Assembly: GCA_003543245.1 (NCBI GenBank)
Contig: DPJB01000016.1
Location: forward strand, 42,196 to 52,062
Direction of reading: 5' to 3'
From: Moraxellaceae bacterium
GTDB lineage: Bacteria > Pseudomonadota > Gammaproteobacteria > Pseudomonadales > Moraxellaceae
DNA length: 9,867 nt
The notes below the pieces were generated by a model, which saw only the letters and a list, made by a program, of their open reading frames with translations, was not told the origin of the DNA and did no database searches. The position numbers were made by a program, and so were the translations under genes. Positions 1-6,279 of the stretch are shown piece by piece (the stretch's first letter is position 1; each line of letters starts with the position of its first letter).

Positions 1-162
1 GGTGTGTTCGATGCCCAGGCGACCATCGTCAACGGTAACCACGTCACCCTGTACGTGTGGTACGACAACGAAATGGGCTACAGCTGCCAGGTGGTGCGTA
101 TCGCCCAGCAGATGGCCGGTATCAACTACCAGACCTTCCCGCCGGAGTCTGCGGAACATTGA
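1..162 (+). CDS. gap: Glyceraldehyde-3-phosphate dehydrogenase, C-terminal fragment (5' end outside window)
   Basis: Only the last 53 codons are present, reading in frame from base 1 to a TGA at 160-162. The fragment contains WYDNEMGYS, the hallmark near the C-terminus of phosphorylating GAPDH. The asparagine of this motif contacts the nicotinamide of NAD in known structures, and the helix after it (CQVVRIAQQMAG) is the usual terminal helix. The enzyme converts glyceraldehyde 3-phosphate, NAD(P)+ and phosphate to 1,3-bisphosphoglycerate in the cytosol. A short tail (YQTFPPESAEH) follows the helix. A GAPDH gene close to nqr is also known in Pseudomonas, where the homologue is a longer variant, so this may be that type. 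The missing N-terminus prevents assigning a subtype or cofactor preference. The gene ends in an intrinsic terminator and is not part of the downstream operon. Confidence 0.93.
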   Translation, partial: GVFDAQATIVNGNHVTLYVWYDNEMGYSCQVVRIAQQMAGINYQTFPPESAEH

Positions 163-195
163 TCCAGTAGAACGGATCAGTAAGTCTGGTGGCAC

Positions 196-231
196 ACAAC
201 GGGTCGGCATTTGCCGGCCCGTTGTCGTTTT
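196..231 (+). terminator. Rho-independent terminator after gap
   Basis: Bases 196-209 and 212-225 form a 14-bp stem (acaacgggtcggca / tgccggcccgttgt, with one T-G wobble) around a tight loop. The stem is followed directly by cgtttt at 226-231. It lies 33 bases past the gap stop codon and upstream of the next promoter, so it should separate gap from the CHASE2 gene. The T-run is short. Confidence 0.85.
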
Positions 232-264
232 GGCGACTGGATGGCGACTGGATGGGGACTGGGG
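232..264 (+). repeat. Short 11-bp tandem repeat, about three copies
   Basis: Two identical copies of ggcgactggat (232-242 and 243-253) are followed by a degenerate third, ggggactgggg (254-264). The array lies between the gap terminator and the candidate promoter of the CHASE2 gene, and the third copy overlaps where a -35 element would fall. It may be simple slippage expansion or a regulatory site; the sequence does not decide. Confidence 0.7.
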
Positions 265-272
265 CAGGGTGG

Positions 273-281
273 TGCTACACT
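273..281 (+). promoter_or_regulatory. Candidate extended -10 promoter for the CHASE2/SH3/M48 operon
   Basis: The bases tgctacact match an extended -10 element: TG, one base, then TACACT at 276-281 (four of six match TATAAT). The best -35 at 17-bp spacing (253-258, tgggga) is poor, which is tolerable for an extended -10 promoter. Transcription would start near 288, giving a leader of about 38 nt before the GTG at 326. The position just after the gap terminator supports it. Confidence 0.5.
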
Positions 282-325
282 CGCGCCATCCCTGATACCC
301 GGTTATCTACAAGGAAGCCGATAAC

Positions 326-2011
326 GTGTCCGCGCTACTGCAATCCATCAAAACCCGCTTTGCCCGTCTGGCCGATGATGTGGGCCGTCGCCTGCGCCAG
401 AGCTTCTTCCTGTATCTGGCGGCGGTGTTCACCGTTATCGCGATTGTTGATGCCTCTTCCGTGAATTATTTCGGCGGCATGCGGCAGTCCACCTTCGACA
501 CCATGCTGCGTCTGCGCGTGAATGTGCCCAAGGCCGATCCGAATATTGTCATTGTCGACATTGATGAAAAAACGCTGGCGGCGCTGGCGGCTGACTATGG
601 TCGCTGGCCATGGCCGCGGCAGGTGCTGGCCGAGTTTCTGCAGAACGTGGAAGCACAGCAGCCCAAGGCGGTGGTGTTTGACGTGCTGTTCAGTGATCCG
701 GATATCCAGAACCCGGACAGCGATGCCTATTTCAACGAAACGATTGCCGGCACCACCAACACGTTCTTTCCCATGCTGCGGCTGGACAAGGAGCATGACA
801 GTCTTTCCAGACTGCCGGCGGCCAGTGTGCCAGGCATCATGGCCACCGAACTGGCAGTGAAGGACGCCACGCTGGCCATGATCATTCCGCCATTTGCGGC
901 CACGCAGCAGCCCGGTCGTCTGGGCACGCACAATGTCTATCCCGACAGCGACGGGGTGGTGCGCCGTTATCCGGTGCGTCTGGATGCGCAAGGCTGGCAG
1001 TTGCCGTCGTTGCCGTATGTGGTGGCCCGGGCCGCCGGGCATGGTGAAGATGCCCCCGATACCTTGCTGCTCAACTGGCGTGGCAAGCCGTTTACCTACA
1101 AGTACGTAAGCTTCAGTGATGTCTATCTGGACATGCTGAAAGAAAAACGCTCGCGTCCGGCGGACGAGTTCAAGGGCAAGACCATCATCATCGGATCGAC
1201 CGCAGCGGGGCTGCTGGATGTGCGTGGCACACCGCTGGACCGCCAGTTTCCGGGGGTGGAAATCGTCGCTACGGCCATCGACAACCTGGAGCATGGCGAC
1301 TGGATGATTGCGCCGGATGCCAAGCTGTTTTATCTGGGCCTTGCGCTGCTGATCATCTGGGGCACGGCCTTTGCGTTCTGGCGCAACGGGGCCTCCAACA
1401 AGCTCGACAAGTTTTACGGTTTGTCCCAGTTTGCGCTGCTCGGCTTTTCCTACGCCACGGTCAACATGGGCAACGTTTACATTAATCTTACTGGCCCGGT
1501 GTTCATTGGTGCGCTCTACTTCTCGGTAGCGCGTATCTATGCCTTTGCGACCGAGCGGGCGCTGGATACGTCGCTGGTGGCGCGTGTGGACGCCAGTGGC
1601 GCCACGTTGCGCGGCCTGATGCTGGTACTGCGTTTTCGTCTGGAAACCCGTGAGGAGGCTGCCATTGGCAAGCTGGCCGACCGTGTGAGCAAGGCGGGCA
1701 TGTATGACACCAGTGTGGAATACGTGCAGGGCCGCCAGAAGGGTTTGTGGCGTTTGTTCGAGAACACGCTGGTGGTGTGCTGGGTGCATGGGGCGGATGA
1801 TGACGCCGCCTGGGAAAAGATTCGTGCCGAGGCCGATGGCGTGGTGCGTGATTTGCAAAAACTGGTTCACGAGGCAGGTGTGGATGCGGCGCTCCCGATG
1901 GATCGTCTGGCCATTCACCGTGCCGAAGGCCGCATTCGCGGTGCAACCCCGGAGGACTGGCAGGCACTGTTTGCTGTTGCCATGCTGGAACAAGGAGAAA
2001 AGACATCATGA
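326..2011 (+). CDS. CHASE2-domain membrane sensor protein with an unassigned cytoplasmic C-terminal domain
   Basis: The product is 561 aa. The GTG start at 326 is supported by aaggaag at 311-317, 8 nt upstream. Residues 1-25 are basic and polar, and one membrane segment follows (about 26-43). Residues 45-328 form the extracytoplasmic CHASE2 domain, recognisable from IVIVDIDEKTL (74-84), RWPWPR (93-98), AVVFDVLFS (115-123), NVYPDSDGVVRRYP (203-216) and KTIIIGSTAAGLLD (285-298) followed by TPLDRQFPGVEI. Three further membrane segments lie at about 333-352, 364-382 and 385-404, the usual CHASE2 topology. CHASE2 is a ligand-sensing domain found on cyclases, kinases and other signalling proteins. 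Here the last 150 residues carry no obvious kinase, GGDEF or active cyclase motif, so the output is unknown. The stop overlaps the next start (ATGA at 2008-2011), indicating translational coupling. CHASE2 assignment is strong; function is open. Confidence 0.88.
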   Translation: MSALLQSIKTRFARLADDVGRRLRQSFFLYLAAVFTVIAIVDASSVNYFGGMRQSTFDTMLRLRVNVPKADPNIVIVDIDEKTLAALAADYGRWPWPRQVLAEFLQNVEAQQPKAVVFDVLFSDPDIQNPDSDAYFNETIAGTTNTFFPMLRLDKEHDSLSRLPAASVPGIMATELAVKDATLAMIIPPFAATQQPGRLGTHNVYPDSDGVVRRYPVRLDAQGWQLPSLPYVVARAAGHGEDAPDTLLLNWRGKPFTYKYVSFSDVYLDMLKEKRSRPADEFKGKTIIIGSTAAGLLDVRGTPLDRQFPGVEIVATAIDNLEHGDWMIAPDAKLFYLGLALLIIWGTAFAFWRNGASNKLDKFYGLSQFALLGFSYATVNMGNVYINLTGPVFIGALYFSVARIYAFATERALDTSLVARVDASGATLRGLMLVLRFRLETREEAAIGKLADRVSKAGMYDTSVEYVQGRQKGLWRLFENTLVVCWVHGADDDAAWEKIRAEADGVVRDLQKLVHEAGVDAALPMDRLAIHRAEGRIRGATPEDWQALFAVAMLEQGEKTS

Positions 2012-2520
2012 GTCTTAACAAACTGCTGGCGGCGGTGTCGCTGACACTGGCGACAGGAATGTCGGCAAATCTGGCACTGGCTGCCGATGCTGGCACGCTT
2101 ACCCGTGCCGAAACCCTGCGCAGCAAGCCCTTTGCCGATGCCACCGTGGTGGTGCAGGCAAAGTCGGGCAGCAAGGTGAGTATCGTCACCCGTAACGGCG
2201 GCTGGTATCAGGTAAAGACCGGCGGCAAGACGGGCTGGGTGCGCATGCTGAGTGTGCGTCGCACGGCAGCAGCAACGGGCAGCAGTGCAACCGGCCTGGC
2301 CAATGTGGCGTCGGGCCGTACCGGCACCGGCAAGGTCACCACCACCACCGGTGTGCGTGGCCTGGATACCGAGGAACTCACCACTGCCACGTTTAACGAG
2401 ACGCAGATTGCCAAAGCCGAGACGTTTCGTGTCAGCCGCAAGGATGCCGATGCGTTTGCCAAACAAGGCAAGCTGACCACGCGCGAGGCCGGCCCGCTGC
2501 CTGCCCCGGCGAAGAAGTGA
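2008..2520 (+). CDS. Secreted bacterial SH3 (SH3b) domain protein
   Basis: The product is 170 aa. ATG at 2008 overlaps the CHASE2 stop and has a strong ribosome binding site (aaggaga, 1992-1998). Residues 1-25 look like a Sec signal peptide: one lysine at position 5, a hydrophobic core and ALA-A at the probable cleavage site, so the protein is likely periplasmic. Residues 29-84 fit an SH3b domain, with TLRSKPFADATVV, GSKVSIV, GGWYQVK and TGWV marking its strands. A Gly/Thr/Ala-rich linker (about 87-114) has no clear fold. It is followed by a charged, probably helical segment (115-156, beginning GVRGLDTEEL) and a proline/lysine tail. SH3b domains commonly bind peptidoglycan or peptides. The gene lies between a periplasmic sensor and a secreted protease, so a partner or adaptor role is plausible but inferred. 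Confidence 0.82.
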   Translation: MSLNKLLAAVSLTLATGMSANLALAADAGTLTRAETLRSKPFADATVVVQAKSGSKVSIVTRNGGWYQVKTGGKTGWVRMLSVRRTAAATGSSATGLANVASGRTGTGKVTTTTGVRGLDTEELTTATFNETQIAKAETFRVSRKDADAFAKQGKLTTREAGPLPAPAKK

Positions 2521-2525
2521 GGAAG
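2520..2525 (+). promoter_or_regulatory. Ribosome binding site deciding the M48 protease start
   Basis: The bases aggaag end 6 nt before the ATG at 2532. That spacing fits this start better than the in-frame GTG at 2517, which has only gaagaa directly abutting it, or the ATG at 2526, which abuts the motif. The site overlaps the last base of the SH3 gene stop codon, so the two genes are probably translationally coupled. Confidence 0.6.
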
Positions 2526-2531
2526 ATGCTC

Positions 2532-3452
2532 ATGAAGAATTTTGCTGCGAAAAACCGGCTGCCGTTGCTGGCTGCATTGCTGGCCGCCACCATGGGCAGT
2601 GGCTGTGCCACGGCCTTTGATTTTGGTGGTCTGGTGGACAAGAAGGCGCTGGACCAGATCGCACGTGACAAGCTGGGCGTAAAAAGCGATGCGTCCAATC
2701 CGTCCGATACCGCCATCCCCCTCACGGGCAACCCGACCGATGCCGACGAGGAAAAGCTGGGCCGCGAAATTGCCGGTCGCCTGCTGGGCGCTGCCCCGCT
2801 GGTGCAGGACGACAAGCTGCAGGCTTATGTGAACAAGGTGGGGCGTTATGTGGCCTCGCAGAGCAGCCGTTCGGATCTTAACTGGACCTTTGGCGTGATC
2901 GAGTCGCCCTCGGTGAATGCCTTTGCTGCCCCCGGCGGTTATGTCTTTGTCACCCGTGGCCTGTACGCCATGCTGCAAAGCGAGGCCGAGCTGGCCGGCA
3001 TCCTGGCCCATGAGATTGCGCACGTGAATGCGCGCCATCATGTGCGCCTGATGCAAAAGCAGCGTGTGGTGGCCATGGGGCATGAGGCACTGCTGAAGAA
3101 GACCGGTGACAACTCGGTGAAGATGCTGGTGGGCAATGGTGCCGAAATCTGCTCGCGTGCCCTGGACAAGGGTGCCGAGTTTGAGGCGGACCGTCTTGGC
3201 GTGTTTTACGCCACCCGTGCCGGCTACGACACCTATGGCCTGCCGGCGGTGCTGGACCGTCTGGATGCCGCTGGCGCTACCGATGCGGTGACCCTGCTCT
3301 ACAAGACCCACCCCTTGCCGGCAGCGCGTCTGGACGCGATTGATGTGGCCCTGGACGGCCGTTACGACAAGCTGGAACCGGGCCTGACATTGCCAGCTCG
3401 TCTGGCCAAACTGCCGCCCGCACCAGTCGTCAAACCGACAGCTGCCAAGTAA
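2532..3452 (+). CDS. Secreted M48-family zinc metalloprotease (BepA/Oma1/LoiP-like)
   Basis: From ATG 2532 the product is 306 aa; an in-frame GTG at 2517 would add five residues. The N-terminus (basic MKNFAAKNR, then a hydrophobic stretch) is an export signal. MGSGC with Cys25 may be a lipidation site, but glycine at -3 is atypical, so ordinary signal peptidase cleavage is also possible. The peptidase domain (about 70-280) has the zinc motif HEIAH at 160-164 and the downstream ExxxD motif in AEFEADRLG, giving the third ligand Glu216. NAFAAPGG (129-136) and THPLPAARLDAI (259-270) are typical of M48 proteins of the BepA/Oma1 group. All catalytic residues are present, so it should be active. Relatives act in envelope protein quality control, which fits a periplasmic or membrane-attached role. 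It has no TPR tail, unlike BepA, which is much longer. Confidence 0.88.
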   Translation: MKNFAAKNRLPLLAALLAATMGSGCATAFDFGGLVDKKALDQIARDKLGVKSDASNPSDTAIPLTGNPTDADEEKLGREIAGRLLGAAPLVQDDKLQAYVNKVGRYVASQSSRSDLNWTFGVIESPSVNAFAAPGGYVFVTRGLYAMLQSEAELAGILAHEIAHVNARHHVRLMQKQRVVAMGHEALLKKTGDNSVKMLVGNGAEICSRALDKGAEFEADRLGVFYATRAGYDTYGLPAVLDRLDAAGATDAVTLLYKTHPLPAARLDAIDVALDGRYDKLEPGLTLPARLAKLPPAPVVKPTAAK

Positions 3453-3457
3453 GACTG

Positions 3458-3480
3458 CCGGGGAGGGCAATCCTCCCCGG
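3458..3480 (+). terminator. GC-rich hairpin after the M48 gene, possible terminator
   Basis: A perfect 9-bp stem (ccggggagg at 3458-3466 with cctccccgg at 3472-3480) closes the loop gcaat five bases past the TAA stop. No T-run follows (gctagatcaaacc), so it is either an inefficient or Rho-assisted terminator or an mRNA 3'-end stabiliser. Its position at the end of the three-gene block and before the nqr leader favours termination. Confidence 0.55.
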
Positions 3481-3505
3481 GCTAGATCAAACCTTGTGCA
3501 TATTC

Positions 3506-3517
3506 AGGTACATACCT
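3506..3517. repeat. Small palindrome upstream of nqrA
   Basis: AGGTA-CA-TACCT is a perfect inverted repeat of two 5-base arms around CA. It lies 36 bases upstream of the candidate nqr -10 element, where a transcription factor could bind. A 5-bp arm can arise by chance, so it is only a possible operator. Confidence 0.3.
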
Positions 3518-3552
3518 CTCTTTTCAGGGTGTCTTTGCGCGCCTGATTCCCC

Positions 3553-3558
3553 TAGAAT
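3553..3558 (+). promoter_or_regulatory. Candidate -10 element of the nqr operon
   Basis: TAGAAT matches the sigma70 -10 consensus at four of six positions. It sits 115 bases before the nqrA start in the only sizeable gap upstream of the operon. The correctly spaced -35 region (about 3530-3535, tgtctt) matches poorly, so an activator or another start is possible. The hexamer lies inside a GATTC/GAATC inverted repeat (3545-3559). Confidence 0.35.
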
Positions 3559-3673
3559 CCGGGGCTGCCGTCTGTTTGCAGGCCCGGCGCCATTCTCTCC
3601 GGAAGCATCAAAATCCCGGATTCGCCCGTGGCCATGACAGCAGGTTTCCTGTTGACCATTGCTGGATATCACC

Positions 3674-5002
3674 ATGATCAAGCTCAAGCGCGGTCTGGAC
3701 CTGCCCATTTCCGGGCAGCCGTCGCAGGCCATCAGCGAGGGACCGGCCATTCGTACGGTCGCACTCGTGGGCGCCGATTACCCCGGATTGCAGCCAACCA
3801 TGAAGGTGGCAGAAGGCGACCGTGTGGTGCTCGGCCAGCCGCTCTTTGCCGACAAGAAAAACCATGCAGTGCTCTTCACGGCACCGGCCACGGGCCGTGT
3901 GCGCGCCATCAATCGTGGTGCCCGCCGTGTCTTCCAGTCGCTGGTCATTGATGTGGAAGAGGGCAGCACCGAGTCCGTTTCCTTCACTGCTTATGCGGAT
4001 CTTTCTGCCCTGACGGCAGAACAGGTGCAGGAGCAGTTGCTGGCCTCCGGTTTGTGGACGGCACTGCGTACGCGCCCGTTCAGCAAGATTCCGGTGCCGG
4101 GTACACCGCCACACTCCATTTTTGTAAATGCGATGGATACCAATCCGCTGGCAGCCAATCCGGAGCTGGTCATCCTCTCATCGCAAAAGGCCTTCAATGA
4201 TGGCCTTGCCGTGCTGCAGAAGCTGGCGCCGAAGGTGTTTGTCTGCAAGGCCTCTGGTGCCAGCTTCCAGACGGGTAATCTGACGGCCAATGAATTTGCC
4301 GGCCCGCATCCCGCTGGTCTGGTGGGCACCCACATCCACTTTCTGGACCCGGTCTCGGCCACGCGCACGGTATGGCACCTGAACTATCAGGATGTCATTG
4401 CCATCGGCACGTTGTTCACCACGGGGCAGATTGACGCCAATCGTGTGATTTCGATTGCCGGTCCGCAGGTAAAAAGCCCGCGCCTGGTTCGCACCCGTCT
4501 GGGTGCATCGCTTTCCAACCTCACGGATGGCGAAGTGAACGGCACCGACAACCGTTTGATTTCCGGTTCTGTGCTGTCCGGTCGTACCGGTGTCGGCCCC
4601 GAGGCATATCTGGGGCGTCATCACCTGCAGGTCTCTGTGCTGGCCGAAGGCCGCGAGCGCGAATTCGTGCATTACGTACGTCCAGGCATGAACCGCCATT
4701 CGATATTTGCCATTTATGCCGGCAAGTTCTTCCGCAAGGTCTTTCCGATGACCACCAGCAGCAATGGCAGCCCGCGTGCCATGGTGCCGGTGGGCACCTA
4801 CGAAGCCGTCATGCCGCTGGACATCCTGCCCACGCAGTTGTTGCGTGCCTTGCTGGTGAATGACGACGACACCGCGCAGGCGCTTGGCGTGCTGGAGCTG
4901 GACGAAGAAGATCTGGGCCTGTGTACCTATGTGTGCCCGGGTAAATATGAATACGGTCCCATCCTGCGTGATGTGCTGACCCGCATAGAAGTGGAGGGCT
5001 GA
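3674..5002 (+). CDS. nqrA: Na+-translocating NADH:quinone reductase subunit A
   Basis: The product is 442 aa, close to the roughly 446 aa of Vibrio cholerae NqrA. ATG 3674 gives MIKLKRGLDLPISG, the conserved start of the family. An in-frame TTG at 3659 would add five residues but is unsupported. The Shine-Dalgarno sequence is weak (tgga near 3662-3665), in contrast to the rest of the operon. NqrA is the large peripheral subunit on the cytoplasmic face of the complex and is known to lie near the quinone site with NqrB. No transmembrane segment or covalent cofactor motif is expected or seen. Recognisable family segments include VLFTAPATGRVRAINRGARR, with the lipoyl-like fold, and the C-terminal CTYVCPGKYEYGP. 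It opens the nqrABCDEF operon; nqrB begins 2 nt after the stop. Confidence 0.97.
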   Translation: MIKLKRGLDLPISGQPSQAISEGPAIRTVALVGADYPGLQPTMKVAEGDRVVLGQPLFADKKNHAVLFTAPATGRVRAINRGARRVFQSLVIDVEEGSTESVSFTAYADLSALTAEQVQEQLLASGLWTALRTRPFSKIPVPGTPPHSIFVNAMDTNPLAANPELVILSSQKAFNDGLAVLQKLAPKVFVCKASGASFQTGNLTANEFAGPHPAGLVGTHIHFLDPVSATRTVWHLNYQDVIAIGTLFTTGQIDANRVISIAGPQVKSPRLVRTRLGASLSNLTDGEVNGTDNRLISGSVLSGRTGVGPEAYLGRHHLQVSVLAEGREREFVHYVRPGMNRHSIFAIYAGKFFRKVFPMTTSSNGSPRAMVPVGTYEAVMPLDILPTQLLRALLVNDDDTAQALGVLELDEEDLGLCTYVCPGKYEYGPILRDVLTRIEVEG

Positions 5003-5004
5003 GC

Positions 5005-6279
5005 ATGGTCAAGTGGATGCGAAAGCAGCTCGACAATATGGAGCCGCATTTCACCAAGGGCGGCAAACACGAGAAGTGGTTTGCGCTGTATGAGGCGGTT
5101 GATACCTTCCTGTACAGCCCGCCGTCGGTGACGACAGGCGGCTCGCACGTGCGTGATTCGATTGATCTCAAACGCATCATGATCATGGTGTGGATGTTCA
5201 CCTTCCCGGCCATGTTCTTTGGTATGTGGAACGTGGGCCATCAGGCACTGACAACACTGCAACTTGCAGCAGCCAAGGGTGTTACGCCCGACATGGCGCT
5301 GGCCGGTTGGCGTTTCTGGGTGGTGAATACCTTTGCCGGTTTTGATGCGAACAACATGTGGTCGGCCTTCCTGTATGGCGCCACGTTCTTTGTGCCCATC
5401 TATATGGTTACCTTCATTGTTGGCGGCTTCTGGGAAGTCCTGTTTGCGATGAAGCGTGGCCATGAAGTGAATGAAGGTTTCTTCGTCACCTCTGTGCTGT
5501 TTGCGCTGGTGTGCCCGCCCTCAATCCCGTTGTGGCAGGTGGCGCTTGGTATTTCCTTTGGTGTGGTGATTGCCAAGGAAGTGTTTGGTGGCACCGGGAA
5601 GAACTTTGTGAACCCGGCGCTGGCCGGTCGTGCCTTCCTGTTCTTTGCCTACCCGGCGCAGTTGTCCGGTGATGTGGTCTGGACTGCGATTGATCCGCAA
5701 GTCTGGAAGCAGGGCATTGATGGTTTCTCCGGTGCCACTGCACTGGGTCAGGCCAAGCTGGAAGGTCTGGGCAACATGCTGCATGTGACCGCTGCGGGCC
5801 TTAACCCGATTACCTGGTGGGATGCCTTCCTGGGCACTATTCCGGGCTCTGTGGGTGAGGTTTCCACACTGGCCATCCTGATTGGTGCTGTCGGCCTGCT
5901 GGTCACACGTATCGCCTCCTGGCGCATCATGGCCGGTACCATGCTGGGCATGGTGGCCATGTCGTCCCTGTTCAATGCCATCGGCTCTGATACCAACCCG
6001 ATGTTTGCCGTGCCCTGGTACTGGCATCTGGTGCTGGGCGGTTTTGCGTTCGGTATGGTCTTCATGACCACCGACCCGGTCTCGGCGGCCATGACCAATG
6101 CCGGCCGCTGGATTTTCGGCATGCTGATCGGCGTGATGGTGGTGATGATCCGTGTGGTCAACCCGGCCTATCCCGAAGGCATGATGCTGGCCATCCTGTT
6201 TGGCAATCTGTGTGCCCCGTTGATCGACTATTTCGTGATGCAGGCGAACATCAAGCGGAGGGCTGCACGCAATGTCTAA
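5005..6279 (+). CDS. nqrB: Na+-translocating NADH:quinone reductase subunit B (FMN- and quinone-binding membrane subunit)
   Basis: The product is 424 aa, slightly longer than the 415 aa of V. cholerae. ATG 5005 is preceded by ggaggg at 4993-4998. NqrB is a polytopic inner-membrane subunit carrying covalently bound FMN; it takes part in Na+ translocation and ubiquinone reduction. The FMN attachment motif SGAT is at 242-245, so Thr245 should be flavinylated. Gly140-Gly141 in IVGGFWEVLF match the glycines linked in V. cholerae to quinone and inhibitor (korormicin/HQNO) binding. EVFGGTGKNF (192-201), NPALAGRAFLFFAYPAQ and the C-terminal VNPAYPEGMMLAILFGN are family signatures. Compared with the V. 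cholerae sequence as I recall it, about eight extra residues (around 230-238) precede the FMN motif. It overlaps nqrC by 8 nt. Confidence 0.97.
   Translation: MVKWMRKQLDNMEPHFTKGGKHEKWFALYEAVDTFLYSPPSVTTGGSHVRDSIDLKRIMIMVWMFTFPAMFFGMWNVGHQALTTLQLAAAKGVTPDMALAGWRFWVVNTFAGFDANNMWSAFLYGATFFVPIYMVTFIVGGFWEVLFAMKRGHEVNEGFFVTSVLFALVCPPSIPLWQVALGISFGVVIAKEVFGGTGKNFVNPALAGRAFLFFAYPAQLSGDVVWTAIDPQVWKQGIDGFSGATALGQAKLEGLGNMLHVTAAGLNPITWWDAFLGTIPGSVGEVSTLAILIGAVGLLVTRIASWRIMAGTMLGMVAMSSLFNAIGSDTNPMFAVPWYWHLVLGGFAFGMVFMTTDPVSAAMTNAGRWIFGMLIGVMVVMIRVVNPAYPEGMMLAILFGNLCAPLIDYFVMQANIKRRAARNV

Noticed and set aside
160..179. Small inverted repeat TGATCC/GGATCA at the gap stop codon
   Set aside because: Only six base pairs, and the strong terminator follows at once; it probably has no separate role.
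335..1993. A long minus-strand open frame (about 552 codons) antisense to the CHASE2 gene
   Set aside because: The plus-strand frame has clear CHASE2 motifs and a ribosome binding site. The antisense translation is rich in His, Arg and Gln with no recognisable domain, as expected from the codon bias of a GC-rich gene.
2208..3470. A minus-strand open frame of about 420 codons opposite the SH3b and M48 genes
   Set aside because: It spans two well-supported genes, has no family resemblance, and reads as the composition shadow of the opposite strand.
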